Made by a program: the position numbers and the translations under genes
NCBI GenBank assembly: GCA_965215145.1
Contig: OZ244038.1
Span: forward strand, 2,046,001-2,110,000
DNA: 64,000 bases
Source: G965215145 sp965215145
Lineage (GTDB): Bacteria; Bacteroidota; Rhodothermia; Rhodothermales; JANQRZ01
Direction of reading: 5' to 3'
Shown: piece after piece, positions 6,193 through 16,167 of the stretch
How positions within the stretch are numbered: position 1 is the first letter of the stretch
Layout: each line of letters begins with the position of its first letter
The notes under the pieces: model-generated
The model's database searches: none
What the model was told of the DNA's origin: nothing
Seen by the model: the letters and a program-made list of their open reading frames with translations, nothing else

Positions 6193-7848
6193 ATGCCCGC
6201 AGCCGCCAAGTCCCCGCAGGAGTACCGCGTCGCCGCCGTCCACGACCTCACCGACGGCGAGATGAAGACCGTCACCGCCGGGGACACGGAGGTCCTGCTG
6301 AGCCGGGTGGACGGGCAGTTCCACGCCTGCGGCGCCCACTGCACCCACTACGGCGCCCCCCTCGCCGACGGCGTCTTGTCGGGGACGACGGTGATCTGCC
6401 CCTGGCACCACGCCTGCTTCGACGTCACAAGCGGCGCGCTGGAGGAGCCGCCCGCCCTCGACCGCCTCCCGCGCTACGCCGTCCGCGTCGACGGCGACGA
6501 CGTGCTCGTCACCGTGCCCGCCGACGCCGAGAATACCCCGGAGGGCGCGGCCTACCGCGAGAGCGCCGGCGAACCCCCCGCGATGGCCGAGCGCGACTTC
6601 GGCGATCACCCGGAGACGGCGGTGATCCTCGGGGCCGGGGCGGCGGGCGAGGCCGCGGCCGAGGCGCTGCGCGAGTTCGGGTTCGAGGGCCGCGTGGTGA
6701 TGGTGACCCAGGAGGACGTGGCGCCCTACGACCGCACGAAGCTCAGCAAGGGCTACCTCGCCGGCAAGGCCGACGACGATGGGCTGCCGCTCCGCGACGA
6801 GGCGTTCTACCAGTGCCACGGCATCGAAGTCCGCACCGGCCAGCGGGTGACGGGGCTCGACGTGGAGGGCCGCACCCTCCGCTTCGCCGACGCCGAGCCG
6901 CTGCGGTACTCTCGTCTCCTGATCGCTACCGGCGGCACGCCGCGCACGCTCGATGTCCCCGGCGCCGACCGCGACGGCGTCCTCACCCTCCGCTCCTGGC
7001 GCGACGCCCGCGAGATCACCGAGCGCGCGGAGGAGGCCGAGCGGGTCGTCGTGATCGGCTCCAGCTTTATCGGGATGGAGACGGCGGCGAGCCTGCGCGG
7101 GCGCGGCAAGGAGGTCACGGTGGTCTCGACGGACGAGGAGCCGTTCGAGAACGTACTCGGGGCGGAGGTCGGGCGGGTGTTCCGGCAGCTCCACGAGGAG
7201 AAGGGCGTCGCGTTTCTCCTCGGCAGCGGCGTGGCGCGGATCGAAGGCGCCGGAGACGGCGGTCTCGCCGTTGTCACCGAGGCGGGCGAGCGGGCAGAGG
7301 GTGACCTCGTCCTCGTCGGTATCGGCGTGACGCCGGCCACCGGGTTCGCGGAGGGTGCGGAAGAAATCGAGCGGGGCGACGACGGGGGGATCGTGGTGGA
7401 CGAGCACCTCCGCGCGGCCGACGGCGTGTGGGTCGCGGGCGACGTGGCGCGCTTCCCCGAACGGGTCTCGGGCGAGCGCGTCCGCATCGAGCACTGGCGC
7501 CTCGCGCAGCAGCACGGCCGCGCCGCCGCCCGCAACATGGGCGGTGAAGAACAACCCTTCGGCGGCGTCCCGTTCTTCTGGTCCGGGCAGTTCGGGACGA
7601 GCCTCCGCTACGTCGGCCACGCCGAGGGGTGGGAGGAGGTCGTGATCGACGGCAGCCTCGACCACCGGGCGTTCGTGGCCTACTACGTGCAGGGGGACCG
7701 GGTGCTCGCCGCCGCGGCCGTCGGGCGCGACCGGGACGCCGCCGCCTTCCACGCGCTGATGCTCGACGGCCGCCCCCCGTCCGCCGCCGAGGTACGGGAC
7801 GGGGTCGATCCACAGGCGCAACTCCGGGAGTTGAACGGGGCGGGCTAA
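6193..7848 (+). CDS. Rieske [2Fe-2S] / FAD-dependent NAD(P)H oxidoreductase (AIFM3/ferredoxin reductase-like)
   Basis: 551 residues. Residues ~10-110 are a Rieske domain with complete ligands (CTHYGAPLADG ... CPWHHACFD). Next is a pyridine-nucleotide disulfide oxidoreductase-type FAD domain (AVILGAGAAGEAAAEALREFGF), an NAD-binding loop (VVVIGSSFIGMETAASLRGRG) and a GVWVAGDVA motif near the FAD. The C-terminus resembles the reductase C-domain of dioxygenase ferredoxin reductases. Domain order matches AIF-like/BenC-type proteins. The physiological partner is unknown. It starts 142 bases from the divergent membrane reductase. Confidence 0.9.
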   Translation: MPAAAKSPQEYRVAAVHDLTDGEMKTVTAGDTEVLLSRVDGQFHACGAHCTHYGAPLADGVLSGTTVICPWHHACFDVTSGALEEPPALDRLPRYAVRVDGDDVLVTVPADAENTPEGAAYRESAGEPPAMAERDFGDHPETAVILGAGAAGEAAAEALREFGFEGRVVMVTQEDVAPYDRTKLSKGYLAGKADDDGLPLRDEAFYQCHGIEVRTGQRVTGLDVEGRTLRFADAEPLRYSRLLIATGGTPRTLDVPGADRDGVLTLRSWRDAREITERAEEAERVVVIGSSFIGMETAASLRGRGKEVTVVSTDEEPFENVLGAEVGRVFRQLHEEKGVAFLLGSGVARIEGAGDGGLAVVTEAGERAEGDLVLVGIGVTPATGFAEGAEEIERGDDGGIVVDEHLRAADGVWVAGDVARFPERVSGERVRIEHWRLAQQHGRAAARNMGGEEQPFGGVPFFWSGQFGTSLRYVGHAEGWEEVVIDGSLDHRAFVAYYVQGDRVLAAAAVGRDRDAAAFHALMLDGRPPSAAEVRDGVDPQAQLRELNGAG

Positions 7849-7874
7849 ACAGTGGAGGGCAGGCACAAGGCCTA

Positions 7875-7914
7875 CCCCTACATTTTTCCGTAGGGGCAAC
7901 CCTCGTGGTCGCCC
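7875..7914. repeat. Hairpins between convergent genes, including one palindromic repeat copy
   Basis: CCCCTA (7875-7880) pairs with TAGGGG (7891-7896) around a T-rich loop. Overlapping it, 7890-7914 is a copy of the dispersed GTAGGGGCGACC...GGTCGCCC repeat family. It lies between the convergent Rieske oxidoreductase and HtrA genes, where it could act as a bidirectional terminator. Confidence 0.6.
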
Positions 7915-7925
7915 TGGCCGGTCCG

Positions 7926-9455
<1,530 letters not shown>

Positions 9456-9865
9456 GCCTGCGGTTCGGCTGGTCTGGATGGAGTGCACACCGGCCCCTCT
9501 ACACGTCGGGCGGGGCCCGGCGGATTCCGCCGGCCGTGGGAGCTTCGGGGAAATCGCCGAGCCCCGCCCGGACCCGCATGCGGCGGGCGGGGGGTGCCCC
9601 TCGAAAACGTCAGCCGGGATGGCGTTCGTGTGAGCGAGTGCTAGATTTTTAGCACCGAGCGCAGACCCCCCGTTCGGGGTGCGCATCGCTCCGGGACGAG
9701 TCCCTGCGTTCAGGCGCGACCGGAACTGTCCCCCTTCCGAAGCTGCAAGTCCCGCTCCGCGGGGGGGAACCGCTTCTTGATCCCTGAGCACCTCGGCTGC
9801 GCTCAGCACAGGCTCCGCGATGGATCGAAAAGCGGGGGGTGCGGATGCAGGCGCGGCAGGGGGCA
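9456..9865. other. 410-base non-coding stretch between fumC and degQ with hairpins
   Basis: No convincing ORF. Two structured spots stand out: GTGCTA-GATTTT-TAGCAC at 9638-9655 (inside GAGTGCTA...TAGCACCGAG), and a long imperfect stem 9770-9783/9822-9835 (CCGCTTCTTGATCC against GGATCGAAAAGCGG) enclosing CTGAGC/GCTCAG. The second sits directly 3' of fumC and could end its transcript. The first lies upstream of degQ. Confidence 0.6.
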
Positions 9866-11251
9866 CTACCGCCCCGGGATCCCCGGCTCCGTCATCGAGC
9901 GGACGTCGAGCACGTCGTCGATCTTCTCCTCCGGGACGAGGTCCATCTCCAGGAGCACGTCGCGGACGGAACGGCCCTCGGCGGCGGCCCGCTTCGCCAC
10001 CTTCGACGCCTGGTCGTAGCCGATGGTCGCGTTCAGCGCCGTGGCGATCGAGGGGTTCTTCTCCAGCAGCTCCCGGCACCGCTCGCGGTCCGCCTCGATC
10101 CCCTCGACGCAGCGCTCGCGGAAGGCGTCGCAGCCGCCGGCCAGGATGCCGACGCTCTCCAGCATCGCGTGGGCCATCACCGGCATCATCACGTTCAGCT
10201 CGAAGTTCCCGTGCTGCCCGCCGACGGTGATCGTGACGGCGTTGCCCATGACGCGGGCGCACACCATCATCAGCGCCTCGGCGAGCACGGGGTTCACCTT
10301 ACCCGGCATGATCGAGGAGCCCGGCTGGACGGCCGGCAGGCGGATCTCGGCGAGCCCGCTCGTGGGGCCGCTCGACAGGTGCCGGACGTCGTTGGCGATC
10401 TTCATCAGGCTCACCGCCAGCGTGTTCAGCGCGCCGGCCGTGCTCACGTAGGCGTCCTTCGCGGCCTGGGCCTCGAAGTGGTTCTCGGCCTCGCGGAACG
10501 CGAGCCCCGTCGCCTCGGAGAGGTAGCCGATGGCCCTCTCGGGGAAGTCGGGCGGGCGGTTGATGCCGGTGCCGGTGGCGGTCCCGCCGAGGGCGAGCTC
10601 GGCCAGCTCCTCGGAGGTGCGGCGGACGCGGGCGATGCCGTGCTCGACCTGGCTGGCGTAGCCCCCGAACTCCTGCCCGAGCCGGACCGGCGTGGCGTCC
10701 ATGAGGTGCGTCCGCCCGCTCTTGACCACGTCGTCGAACTCGTCGGCCTTCTGGGCGAGGGCGCCGTGCAGCCGCTCCAGCGCGGGGATCAGCTCCCGCT
10801 CGATGGCGACCCGCGCGGCGACGTGCATCGCCGTGGGGATCACGTCGTTCGAGGACTGCCCGTAGTTCACGTCGTCGTTGGGGTGGACCGCATCGCCGAG
10901 CGCCGCGGAGGCGACGCTCGCGATGACCTCGTTGGCGTTCATGTTCGTCGAGGTCCCGCTCCCGGTCTGGAAGATGTCGAGGGGGAACTCGCCGTCGAAG
11001 TCGCCCTCGGCCACGCGGGTGGCGGCCTCCGCGATGGCGTCGGCCTTCGGGCCGTCGAGGAGGCCGAGGTCCTTGTTCGCGCGGGCGGCGGCGCGCTTGA
11101 CCTGGCCGAGCGCCTCGATGAACCGCCGGCCGAAGCGGAGGTCGGAGATGGGGAAGTTCTCCTTCGCGCGCTGGGTCTGGGCGCCGTAGCGGGCGTCGGC
11201 CGGGACGTGGACCTCGCCGAGGGAGTCGCGCTCGATGCGGGTGTCAGGCAT
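9866..11251 (-). CDS. fumC: Class II fumarate hydratase
   Basis: 461 residues from ATG 11251 (MPDTRIERDSLGEVHVPADA). It interconverts fumarate and malate in the TCA cycle. Superfamily signatures are intact: YGAQTQRAKENFPIS, TGSGTSTNMNANEVIA, SSNDVIPTAMH, the catalytic His region SGRTHLMDATP and the mobile serine loop GSSIMPGKVNP. Length matches the class II family. Divergent from panC; the intervening 234 bases contain a heptanucleotide tandem array. Confidence 0.96.
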   Translation of the reverse strand: MPDTRIERDSLGEVHVPADARYGAQTQRAKENFPISDLRFGRRFIEALGQVKRAAARANKDLGLLDGPKADAIAEAATRVAEGDFDGEFPLDIFQTGSGTSTNMNANEVIASVASAALGDAVHPNDDVNYGQSSNDVIPTAMHVAARVAIERELIPALERLHGALAQKADEFDDVVKSGRTHLMDATPVRLGQEFGGYASQVEHGIARVRRTSEELAELALGGTATGTGINRPPDFPERAIGYLSEATGLAFREAENHFEAQAAKDAYVSTAGALNTLAVSLMKIANDVRHLSSGPTSGLAEIRLPAVQPGSSIMPGKVNPVLAEALMMVCARVMGNAVTITVGGQHGNFELNVMMPVMAHAMLESVGILAGGCDAFRERCVEGIEADRERCRELLEKNPSIATALNATIGYDQASKVAKRAAAEGRSVRDVLLEMDLVPEEKIDDVLDVRSMTEPGIPGR

Positions 11252-11389
11252 GGGTTCGGTGGGCGGGAGACAGAGGACGGTGGACGGAGGGGCAGCTGGA
11301 AGGTCGGAGGCAAACCGGTAGCCGGGCAACCGCCGGCCGGTATTTTCCCGGAAGGAGCACAGTCATTTGCCGGGCCGTCCCGATCTTCC

Positions 11390-11484
11390 GTCCGCCGTCC
11401 GCCGTCCGCCGTCCGCCGTCCGCCGTCCGCCGTCCGCCGTCCGCCGTCCGCCGTCCGCCGTCCGCCGTCCGCCGTCCGCCGTCC
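11390..11484. repeat. Heptanucleotide tandem repeat, GTCCGCC x 13.6
   Basis: Thirteen perfect copies of GTCCGCC (11390-11480) followed by GTCC (11481-11484). The array ends one base before the proposed GTG start of panC at 11486. It therefore occupies the place where a ribosome binding site and leader would be. The unit length is not a multiple of three. Confidence 0.95.
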
Positions 11485-11485
11485 A

Positions 11486-12379
11486 GTGGATCTTGTCCGC
11501 ACCGTCCGTGAGATGCAGGCCCGCGCCGACCAGGCGCGCTGCGCGGGCCGCCGGCTCGGGCTCGTCCCGACGATGGGGGCGCTGCACGCCGGCCACCTCG
11601 CGCTCGTCGAGGAGGCTCGCCGCCGCGTCGGGCCGGGGGGGCACGTCACGGTGAGCATCTTCGTCAACCCCACGCAGTTCGGGCCGGGCGAGGATTTTGA
11701 CGCCTACCCCCGCACGCTCGACGCCGACCTCAACGCGCTCCGCTCCATCGGCGGCTTCGAGGGGGCGGGCGTGGACTGCGTGTTCCACCCGGACGCGCTA
11801 GAGCTCTACCCCGACGGGCCGGAGGCGGCGCGGACGGTCGTGGGAGTAGGCGGGTTAGACGAGCACCTCTGTGGGGCGCGGCGGCCGGGGCATTTCCGCG
11901 GCGTCGCCACGGTCGTCACCAAGCTGTTCCTCGCGTGCCGGCCGGACGTGGCCGTGTTCGGGCGGAAGGACGCGCAGCAGTTCGTGATCCTGCGGCGGCT
12001 CGCGCGGGACCTCCCCTTCGGCGTCGAGGTCGTCGGCGCCGAGACGGTGCGGGAGGCCGACGGGCTGGCGCGGTCGTCGCGGAACCGTTACCTCGGGGAT
12101 GAGGCGCGGCGGCAGGCCGTGGCGCTCTCGCGGGCGGTGTTCGCGGCGCGGGCGGCGGTGGAGGGGGGGGAACGGGACCCCGTCGCCCTCGTTGACGCGA
12201 TGCGCCGGTTCATCGGGGAAAGCCCGATGGCGCGGCTCGACTACGCCGAGGTCGTGGACGCCGAGACGCTCGCCCCGATAGAGCGCCTCGCGCCGGGCCG
12301 GGAGGTCCTCGCCGCCGTCGCTGTCTTCTTCGACGACGCCCGCCTCATCGACAACCAGTTCATCACCGTGCCGGAGTAG
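11486..12379 (+). CDS. panC: Pantothenate synthetase
   Basis: 297 residues from GTG 11486 (VDLVRTVREMQARADQ), the start that aligns with the usual N-terminus; ATG 11513 is the alternative. It condenses pantoate with beta-alanine using ATP. Motifs: LVPTMGALHAGHL (ATP-binding), VSIFVNPTQFGPGEDF, CGARRPGHFRGVATVV, VFGRKDAQQF and the SSRNRYL loop. Followed after 34 bases by panD, which makes the beta-alanine, so the pair is probably one transcript. No Shine-Dalgarno is visible; tandem repeats occupy that position. Confidence 0.93.
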   Translation: MDLVRTVREMQARADQARCAGRRLGLVPTMGALHAGHLALVEEARRRVGPGGHVTVSIFVNPTQFGPGEDFDAYPRTLDADLNALRSIGGFEGAGVDCVFHPDALELYPDGPEAARTVVGVGGLDEHLCGARRPGHFRGVATVVTKLFLACRPDVAVFGRKDAQQFVILRRLARDLPFGVEVVGAETVREADGLARSSRNRYLGDEARRQAVALSRAVFAARAAVEGGERDPVALVDAMRRFIGESPMARLDYAEVVDAETLAPIERLAPGREVLAAVAVFFDDARLIDNQFITVPE

Positions 12380-12413
12380 CGCGTCTCCGCGCCCCCGGCC
12401 GCTCCCGCCGCCG

Positions 12414-12896
12414 ATGACCGTCACCATGTTCAAGGGGAAGCTCCACCGCCTCACGGTGACGGAGGCCGACCTCTACTACGAGGGCTCGATCACCCTCGAC
12501 GCCGAGCTCATGGAGGCGGCGAAGCTGCTGCCCTACGAGCGCGTCCAGGTCCTCAACGTCAACGCCGGCACGCGGCTGGAGACGTACACCATCCCCGCCG
12601 AGCGCGGCTCGCGGACGGTCTGCCTCAACGGCCCCGCCGCCCGCCTCGTCGCCCCCGGCGACCAGGTCATCGTGATCGCCTACGCCGACATGACGCCGGA
12701 GGAGGCCGAGACGCACCGCCCCCGTGTCGTGATCGTGGACGAGAACAACGACCCGAAGGAGGTGATGGACCTCGACGGCGCACCGGTCTCGGAGCCGAAC
12801 ACGCCCGGCGTGACCGACGCCGTCGGGATGGACTACGACCCGGCGGTGTGGGCGCCGCCGCACTGGAGACGCGGCGGCTCGCGCGGGCGCCGGTAG
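12414..12896 (+). CDS. panD: Aspartate 1-decarboxylase with C-terminal extension
   Basis: 160 residues. Pyruvoyl enzyme making beta-alanine from aspartate. From ATG 12414 the self-cleavage site is Gly24-Ser25 (YYEGSITLD), the same numbering as in E. coli PanD, which supports this start. Core motifs FKGKLHRLTVTEADL, NVNAGTRLETY, NGPAARLVAPGDQVIVIAYA and RPRVVIVDENN are all present. The family is usually about 120-130 residues; here some 40 extra residues follow, ending in a basic RRGGSRGRR tail. Confidence 0.94.
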   Translation: MTVTMFKGKLHRLTVTEADLYYEGSITLDAELMEAAKLLPYERVQVLNVNAGTRLETYTIPAERGSRTVCLNGPAARLVAPGDQVIVIAYADMTPEEAETHRPRVVIVDENNDPKEVMDLDGAPVSEPNTPGVTDAVGMDYDPAVWAPPHWRRGGSRGRR

Positions 12897-12977
12897 CGCC
12901 GTCGTTTTTCACCCGGCCTGAACCCCGGCCGCGAGCGGCCCCGGCTAGCTTCCCATCGCGGCGGTCGCAGCAGCCCT

Positions 12978-13004
12978 AGGGCGACCACGCGGGGTCTCCC
13001 CTAC
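12978..13004 (-). repeat. Dispersed palindromic repeat copy, upstream of thiolase
   Basis: Read on the minus strand it is GTAGGGGAGACC...GGTCGCCCT, one change from the 37067 copy in its left half. It lies about 55 bases upstream of the thiolase start. Confidence 0.65.
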
Positions 13005-13057
13005 GCGTCGCGCTGTGGGCGGACCTCTCGCCGAACCCCCTCAACCCCGAACGCCTT

Positions 13058-14233
13058 ATGCCTAGCGTCATCCTCTCCGCCGTCCGCACCCCCGTCGGCT
13101 CCTTCGGCGGCGCGCTCGCGTCCGTCCCCGCGCCCGAGCTCGGCGCCACCGCCATCCGCGGCGCGCTCGAGCGCGCGGGCGTCTCGGCGGAGCAGGTGGA
13201 CGAGGTGATCCTCGGCTGCGTCGTGCAGGCCGGGATCGGGCAGGCGCCGGCGCGGCAGGCCGCCCTCGCCGCCGGGCTCCCCGAGAGCGTCCCCTGCATG
13301 ACGGTCAACAAGGTCTGCGGCTCGGGGATGAAGACGGTGATGCTCGCCGACCAGGCCATCCGCTGCGGCGACGCCCAGGTCGTCGTGGCCGGGGGGATGG
13401 AGAACATGTCGAAGGCGCCGTTCCTCCTGGAAAAGGCCCGCTACGGCTACGGCTACGGCAACGGCACCCTCGTCGACGCCCTCTTCCACGACGGCCTCCG
13501 CGACGCCTACGACGGCCAGGCGATGGGCGTCGCCGCCGACCTCTGCGCCGACACCTGCGACGTCCCCCGCGACCGGCAGGACGAGTTCGCGGTGATGAGC
13601 TACCAGCGCGCGCAGGAGTCGGTCAACACCGGGCGGTTCGAGGACGAGGTCGTGCCCGTCACCATCAAGGGCCGGAAGGGCGACACGGTGGTGGACAAGG
13701 ACGAGGACCCGTTCAAGACCAACTTCGACAAGATCCCGAGCCTCCGCCCGGCCTTCAACCGCGACGGCGGGACGGTGACGGCCGCCAACGCCTCCTCCAT
13801 CAACGACGGCGCCTCGGCCGTCGTCGTCGCCGACGAGGAGTGGGCCAAGCAGCACGGCCTCACGCCCATCGCGCGCGTCGTCGCCTCGGCGCAGCACGCG
13901 AAGAAGCCCGTCGAGTTCACGACGGCGCCGGTCCAGGCCACCGAGAAGGTGCTCGAGAAGGCCGGCCTCGGCATCGACGACATCGACCTCTTCGAGGTCA
14001 ACGAGGCGTTCGCCGTCGTGGCGCTCGCCGCGCAGGACGCCCTCGGCATCCCGACCGACAAGCTGAACGTCCACGGCGGCTCCGTCGCCATCGGCCACCC
14101 CATCGGCGCCTCCGGCGCGCGGATCCTCACGACGCTGCTCCACGCCATGCGCCAGCGCGACGCCCAGCGCGGCCTCGCGGCCATCTGCATCGGCGGCGGC
14201 GAGGCCACAGCGCTGATCGTCGAGCGGGCGTGA
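13058..14233 (+). CDS. Acetyl-CoA C-acetyltransferase (thiolase)
   Basis: 391 residues, the usual thiolase length. It condenses or cleaves acetoacetyl-CoA (or longer 3-ketoacyl-CoA). Active-site residues: Cys87 (NKVCGSGMK), His347 (GHPIGASGARI) and Cys377 (CIGGGEA). Other signatures are VVAGGMENMS and DLFEVNEAFAV. A 3-hydroxyacyl-CoA dehydrogenase lies 2 kb downstream on the same strand; together they fit short-chain acyl-CoA turnover. Biosynthetic (AtoB/PhaA) versus degradative role cannot be decided from sequence. Confidence 0.95.
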   Translation: MPSVILSAVRTPVGSFGGALASVPAPELGATAIRGALERAGVSAEQVDEVILGCVVQAGIGQAPARQAALAAGLPESVPCMTVNKVCGSGMKTVMLADQAIRCGDAQVVVAGGMENMSKAPFLLEKARYGYGYGNGTLVDALFHDGLRDAYDGQAMGVAADLCADTCDVPRDRQDEFAVMSYQRAQESVNTGRFEDEVVPVTIKGRKGDTVVDKDEDPFKTNFDKIPSLRPAFNRDGGTVTAANASSINDGASAVVVADEEWAKQHGLTPIARVVASAQHAKKPVEFTTAPVQATEKVLEKAGLGIDDIDLFEVNEAFAVVALAAQDALGIPTDKLNVHGGSVAIGHPIGASGARILTTLLHAMRQRDAQRGLAAICIGGGEATALIVERA

Positions 14234-14260
14234 GGCTGAGGCATCGGGCCGGACCTCTGC

Positions 14261-14288
14261 GTAGGGGCACGATGTATCGTGCCCCTAC
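14261..14288. repeat. Dispersed palindromic repeat containing a start codon
   Basis: Two perfect 13-base arms (GTAGGGGCACGAT and its complement) around a 2-base centre. The ATG of the following lipoprotein gene (14272) lies across the centre, so the first six codons (MYRAPT) come from the repeat. Confidence 0.85.
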
Positions 14289-15468
14289 CTGTTTGCTCTT
14301 GGCCTCCCTCTTCGCCGGGTGCGTCGCGGTGTCGGAGGGGATTGCTGAGCAGGAGCAGGACGCGCCGGCTCCCGCCCCGGCGGCCGAGGAGGTTGCAGCG
14401 GGGGACGGGCTCTTCCCCATCCGCGCCGACGGGCGTTGGGGCTACATCGACCGGGAGGGGGCCGTCGTGATCGCGCCGCGGTTCGAGGAGGCCGCGGCGT
14501 TCGCGGAGGGCCGGGCGCGGGTGCGGGAGCGGGGGCTGTGGGGCTACCTCCGCCCCGACGGCTCGTTCGCCGCCGAGCCGCAGTTCCTCGCCGCCGCCGA
14601 CTTCGCCGGGGGCCGCGCGCGCGTCGTCCCGACGTTCGCGCCGGTGGACCTCGTCAGCGACCAGGCCCGCGCCGCCGACCGCCGGTACTCCGCCTTCGTC
14701 GGCCCTGCCGGTCAGATCGTCACGGAGGACTGGCTCGCCGAGGCGGGTGACTTCGCGGCGTCGGGCGAGGGGCTGCTCGCCCCGGTCGCGGTGGGACGGC
14801 GGGTGGGGCTGTTCCTGTTCGGGCTCCGGTTCCTCCGCCTCGCCACGCTCCAGACCGAGCGCCGGTGGGCCTTCCTCACCCCCGACGGTGAGGTCGCCCT
14901 CACGGTCCCTGAGGCCGACGCGCTCCGCGGCTTCGGTGCAGGGCTGGCCCCGTTCCGCAGCGCCTCCCGCGTCGGCGGCGTCGAGGGCACCCGCTGGGGG
15001 TACCTCCGCCCGGACGGCGCCGTCGCCATCGGGCCCCGGTTCCAGCGCGCCGACCCGTTCTCCGAGGGGCTGGCCGCCGTAGTCGAGGGCGGGCTCTACG
15101 GGTTCATCGAGCCCAGCGGCGCGTACGCCATCCCCCCGCGGTTCGAGGTAGCGGGGCCGTTCTCCGAGGGGCTCGCGCGGGTGCAGGTCGAGGGGCGGTG
15201 GGGCTACGTCCGCCCCGACGGCACCCTCGCCGTCGCGCCCGAGTACGACAGCGCGGCCGACCTCTCCGGCGGGCTCGGGCTCGTCAGCCGGGGCGGCCGG
15301 TTCGGGTTCGTCCGGCCTGGCGGCGCGCTCGCCCTCCCGCTCCGCTACGCCTTCGCGCGCCCCTTCCGCAGCGGCCTCGCCTACGTCCGCGAAACGGCTG
15401 AGGCCGGCGGGCGCGAGGGCTACGTCACGCCCGACGGCCGGTTCACCTGGACCGCCGGATCTCCCTGA
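14272..15468 (+). CDS. WG-repeat lipoprotein
   Basis: 398 residues. A lipoprotein signal peptide (CLLLASLFAGC) is followed by WG/KWG-type repeats, each with a GRWGY(I/L/V)-x-x-(E/D)G core and an (I/V)-x-P-(R/E)(F/Y) segment (RWGYIDREGAVVIAPRF, GLWGYLRPDG, LYGFIEPSGAYAIPPRF, RWGYVRPDGTLAVAPEY and others). At least seven units are visible. Such proteins are envelope-exposed beta repeats of unknown function. The start codon lies within a palindromic repeat and there is no clear Shine-Dalgarno. The next gene starts 11 bases after the stop. Confidence 0.85.
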   Translation: MYRAPTCLLLASLFAGCVAVSEGIAEQEQDAPAPAPAAEEVAAGDGLFPIRADGRWGYIDREGAVVIAPRFEEAAAFAEGRARVRERGLWGYLRPDGSFAAEPQFLAAADFAGGRARVVPTFAPVDLVSDQARAADRRYSAFVGPAGQIVTEDWLAEAGDFAASGEGLLAPVAVGRRVGLFLFGLRFLRLATLQTERRWAFLTPDGEVALTVPEADALRGFGAGLAPFRSASRVGGVEGTRWGYLRPDGAVAIGPRFQRADPFSEGLAAVVEGGLYGFIEPSGAYAIPPRFEVAGPFSEGLARVQVEGRWGYVRPDGTLAVAPEYDSAADLSGGLGLVSRGGRFGFVRPGGALALPLRYAFARPFRSGLAYVRETAEAGGREGYVTPDGRFTWTAGSP

Positions 15469-15479
15469 CCTCCTTCTCC

Positions 15480-16142
15480 ATGCACGTACTTCTCCGCCCC
15501 CTCTTTCTACTCGTCCTCTTCGGGATGGCGCCATGGACGCAGGCGCAAGACGGCCTCCGCTACGGCATCAAGCTCGGCCTCTCCGCCGCCGACCTCCGCA
15601 GCGACGACTTCAGTTCGGGCAACCGCTGGGGGCTCAACGCCGGCGCCTTCTTGATAACCCCGCTACCTGGCCCCCTCGGCCTCCTCGCAGAGGCGAGCTA
15701 CCATCAGAAGGGCTACGGGTTCGAGTCGGAGGTGCGTGACGACCAGAACAACCTGATCGGAGAGGACCCCGACTTCCGCTACGACTATGTCTCCGCGCTA
15801 GCGGCAGCGCAGTATGGGGGCGAGCTCGGCGACGGCCCGCTCGACCTCTACTTCTTTGCCGGTCCCCGCTTCGCCGTCAAGGTCCTGCAGCGCTACACCA
15901 TCCAAACAGAGCGCGGGCGGGAGGCGCCGGAGGAAGGAGGAACAGCGCCATACAATGACTTCGCGCTCGGGGCCTCGGCCGGCCTCGGTCTCGACCTCGG
16001 ACGGGCACTCGGCTTCCCGGTTCTCGTCGAACTCCGATACAACGGGGACGTGACGCCGGCCTTCTCGCTCGACACGAGCGACGACCGCACGATCTCCAGC
16101 CGGTGGCGCACGTTCGATTTCCGAGTCGGTCTTTCCTTCTAG
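15480..16142 (+). CDS. Outer-membrane beta-barrel protein (PorT-like)
   Basis: 220 residues. The signal peptide (RPLFLLVLFGMAPWTQAQ) is followed by alternating beta strands (LRYGIKLGLSAADL, WGLNAGAFLI, LLAEASYHQKGYGFE, YDYVSALAAAQYG, LYFFAGPRFAVKV, ASAGLGLDLG, VLVELRYNGDV). The C-terminal strand FDFRVGLSF ends in Phe, as required for BAM insertion. The overall pattern matches PorT/OMP_b-brl_2 family barrels. Likely co-transcribed with the WG-repeat lipoprotein upstream. Exact role unknown. Confidence 0.78.
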   Translation: MHVLLRPLFLLVLFGMAPWTQAQDGLRYGIKLGLSAADLRSDDFSSGNRWGLNAGAFLITPLPGPLGLLAEASYHQKGYGFESEVRDDQNNLIGEDPDFRYDYVSALAAAQYGGELGDGPLDLYFFAGPRFAVKVLQRYTIQTERGREAPEEGGTAPYNDFALGASAGLGLDLGRALGFPVLVELRYNGDVTPAFSLDTSDDRTISSRWRTFDFRVGLSF

Positions 16143-16167
16143 CCTCTCACCCAACCCTTCTAGCAGC

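Noticed and set aside
11367..11654. TTG-started ORF reading through the tandem repeats
   Set aside because: Its translation is a PPSAVRR repeat followed by panC in the wrong frame; not a gene in the present repeat configuration.
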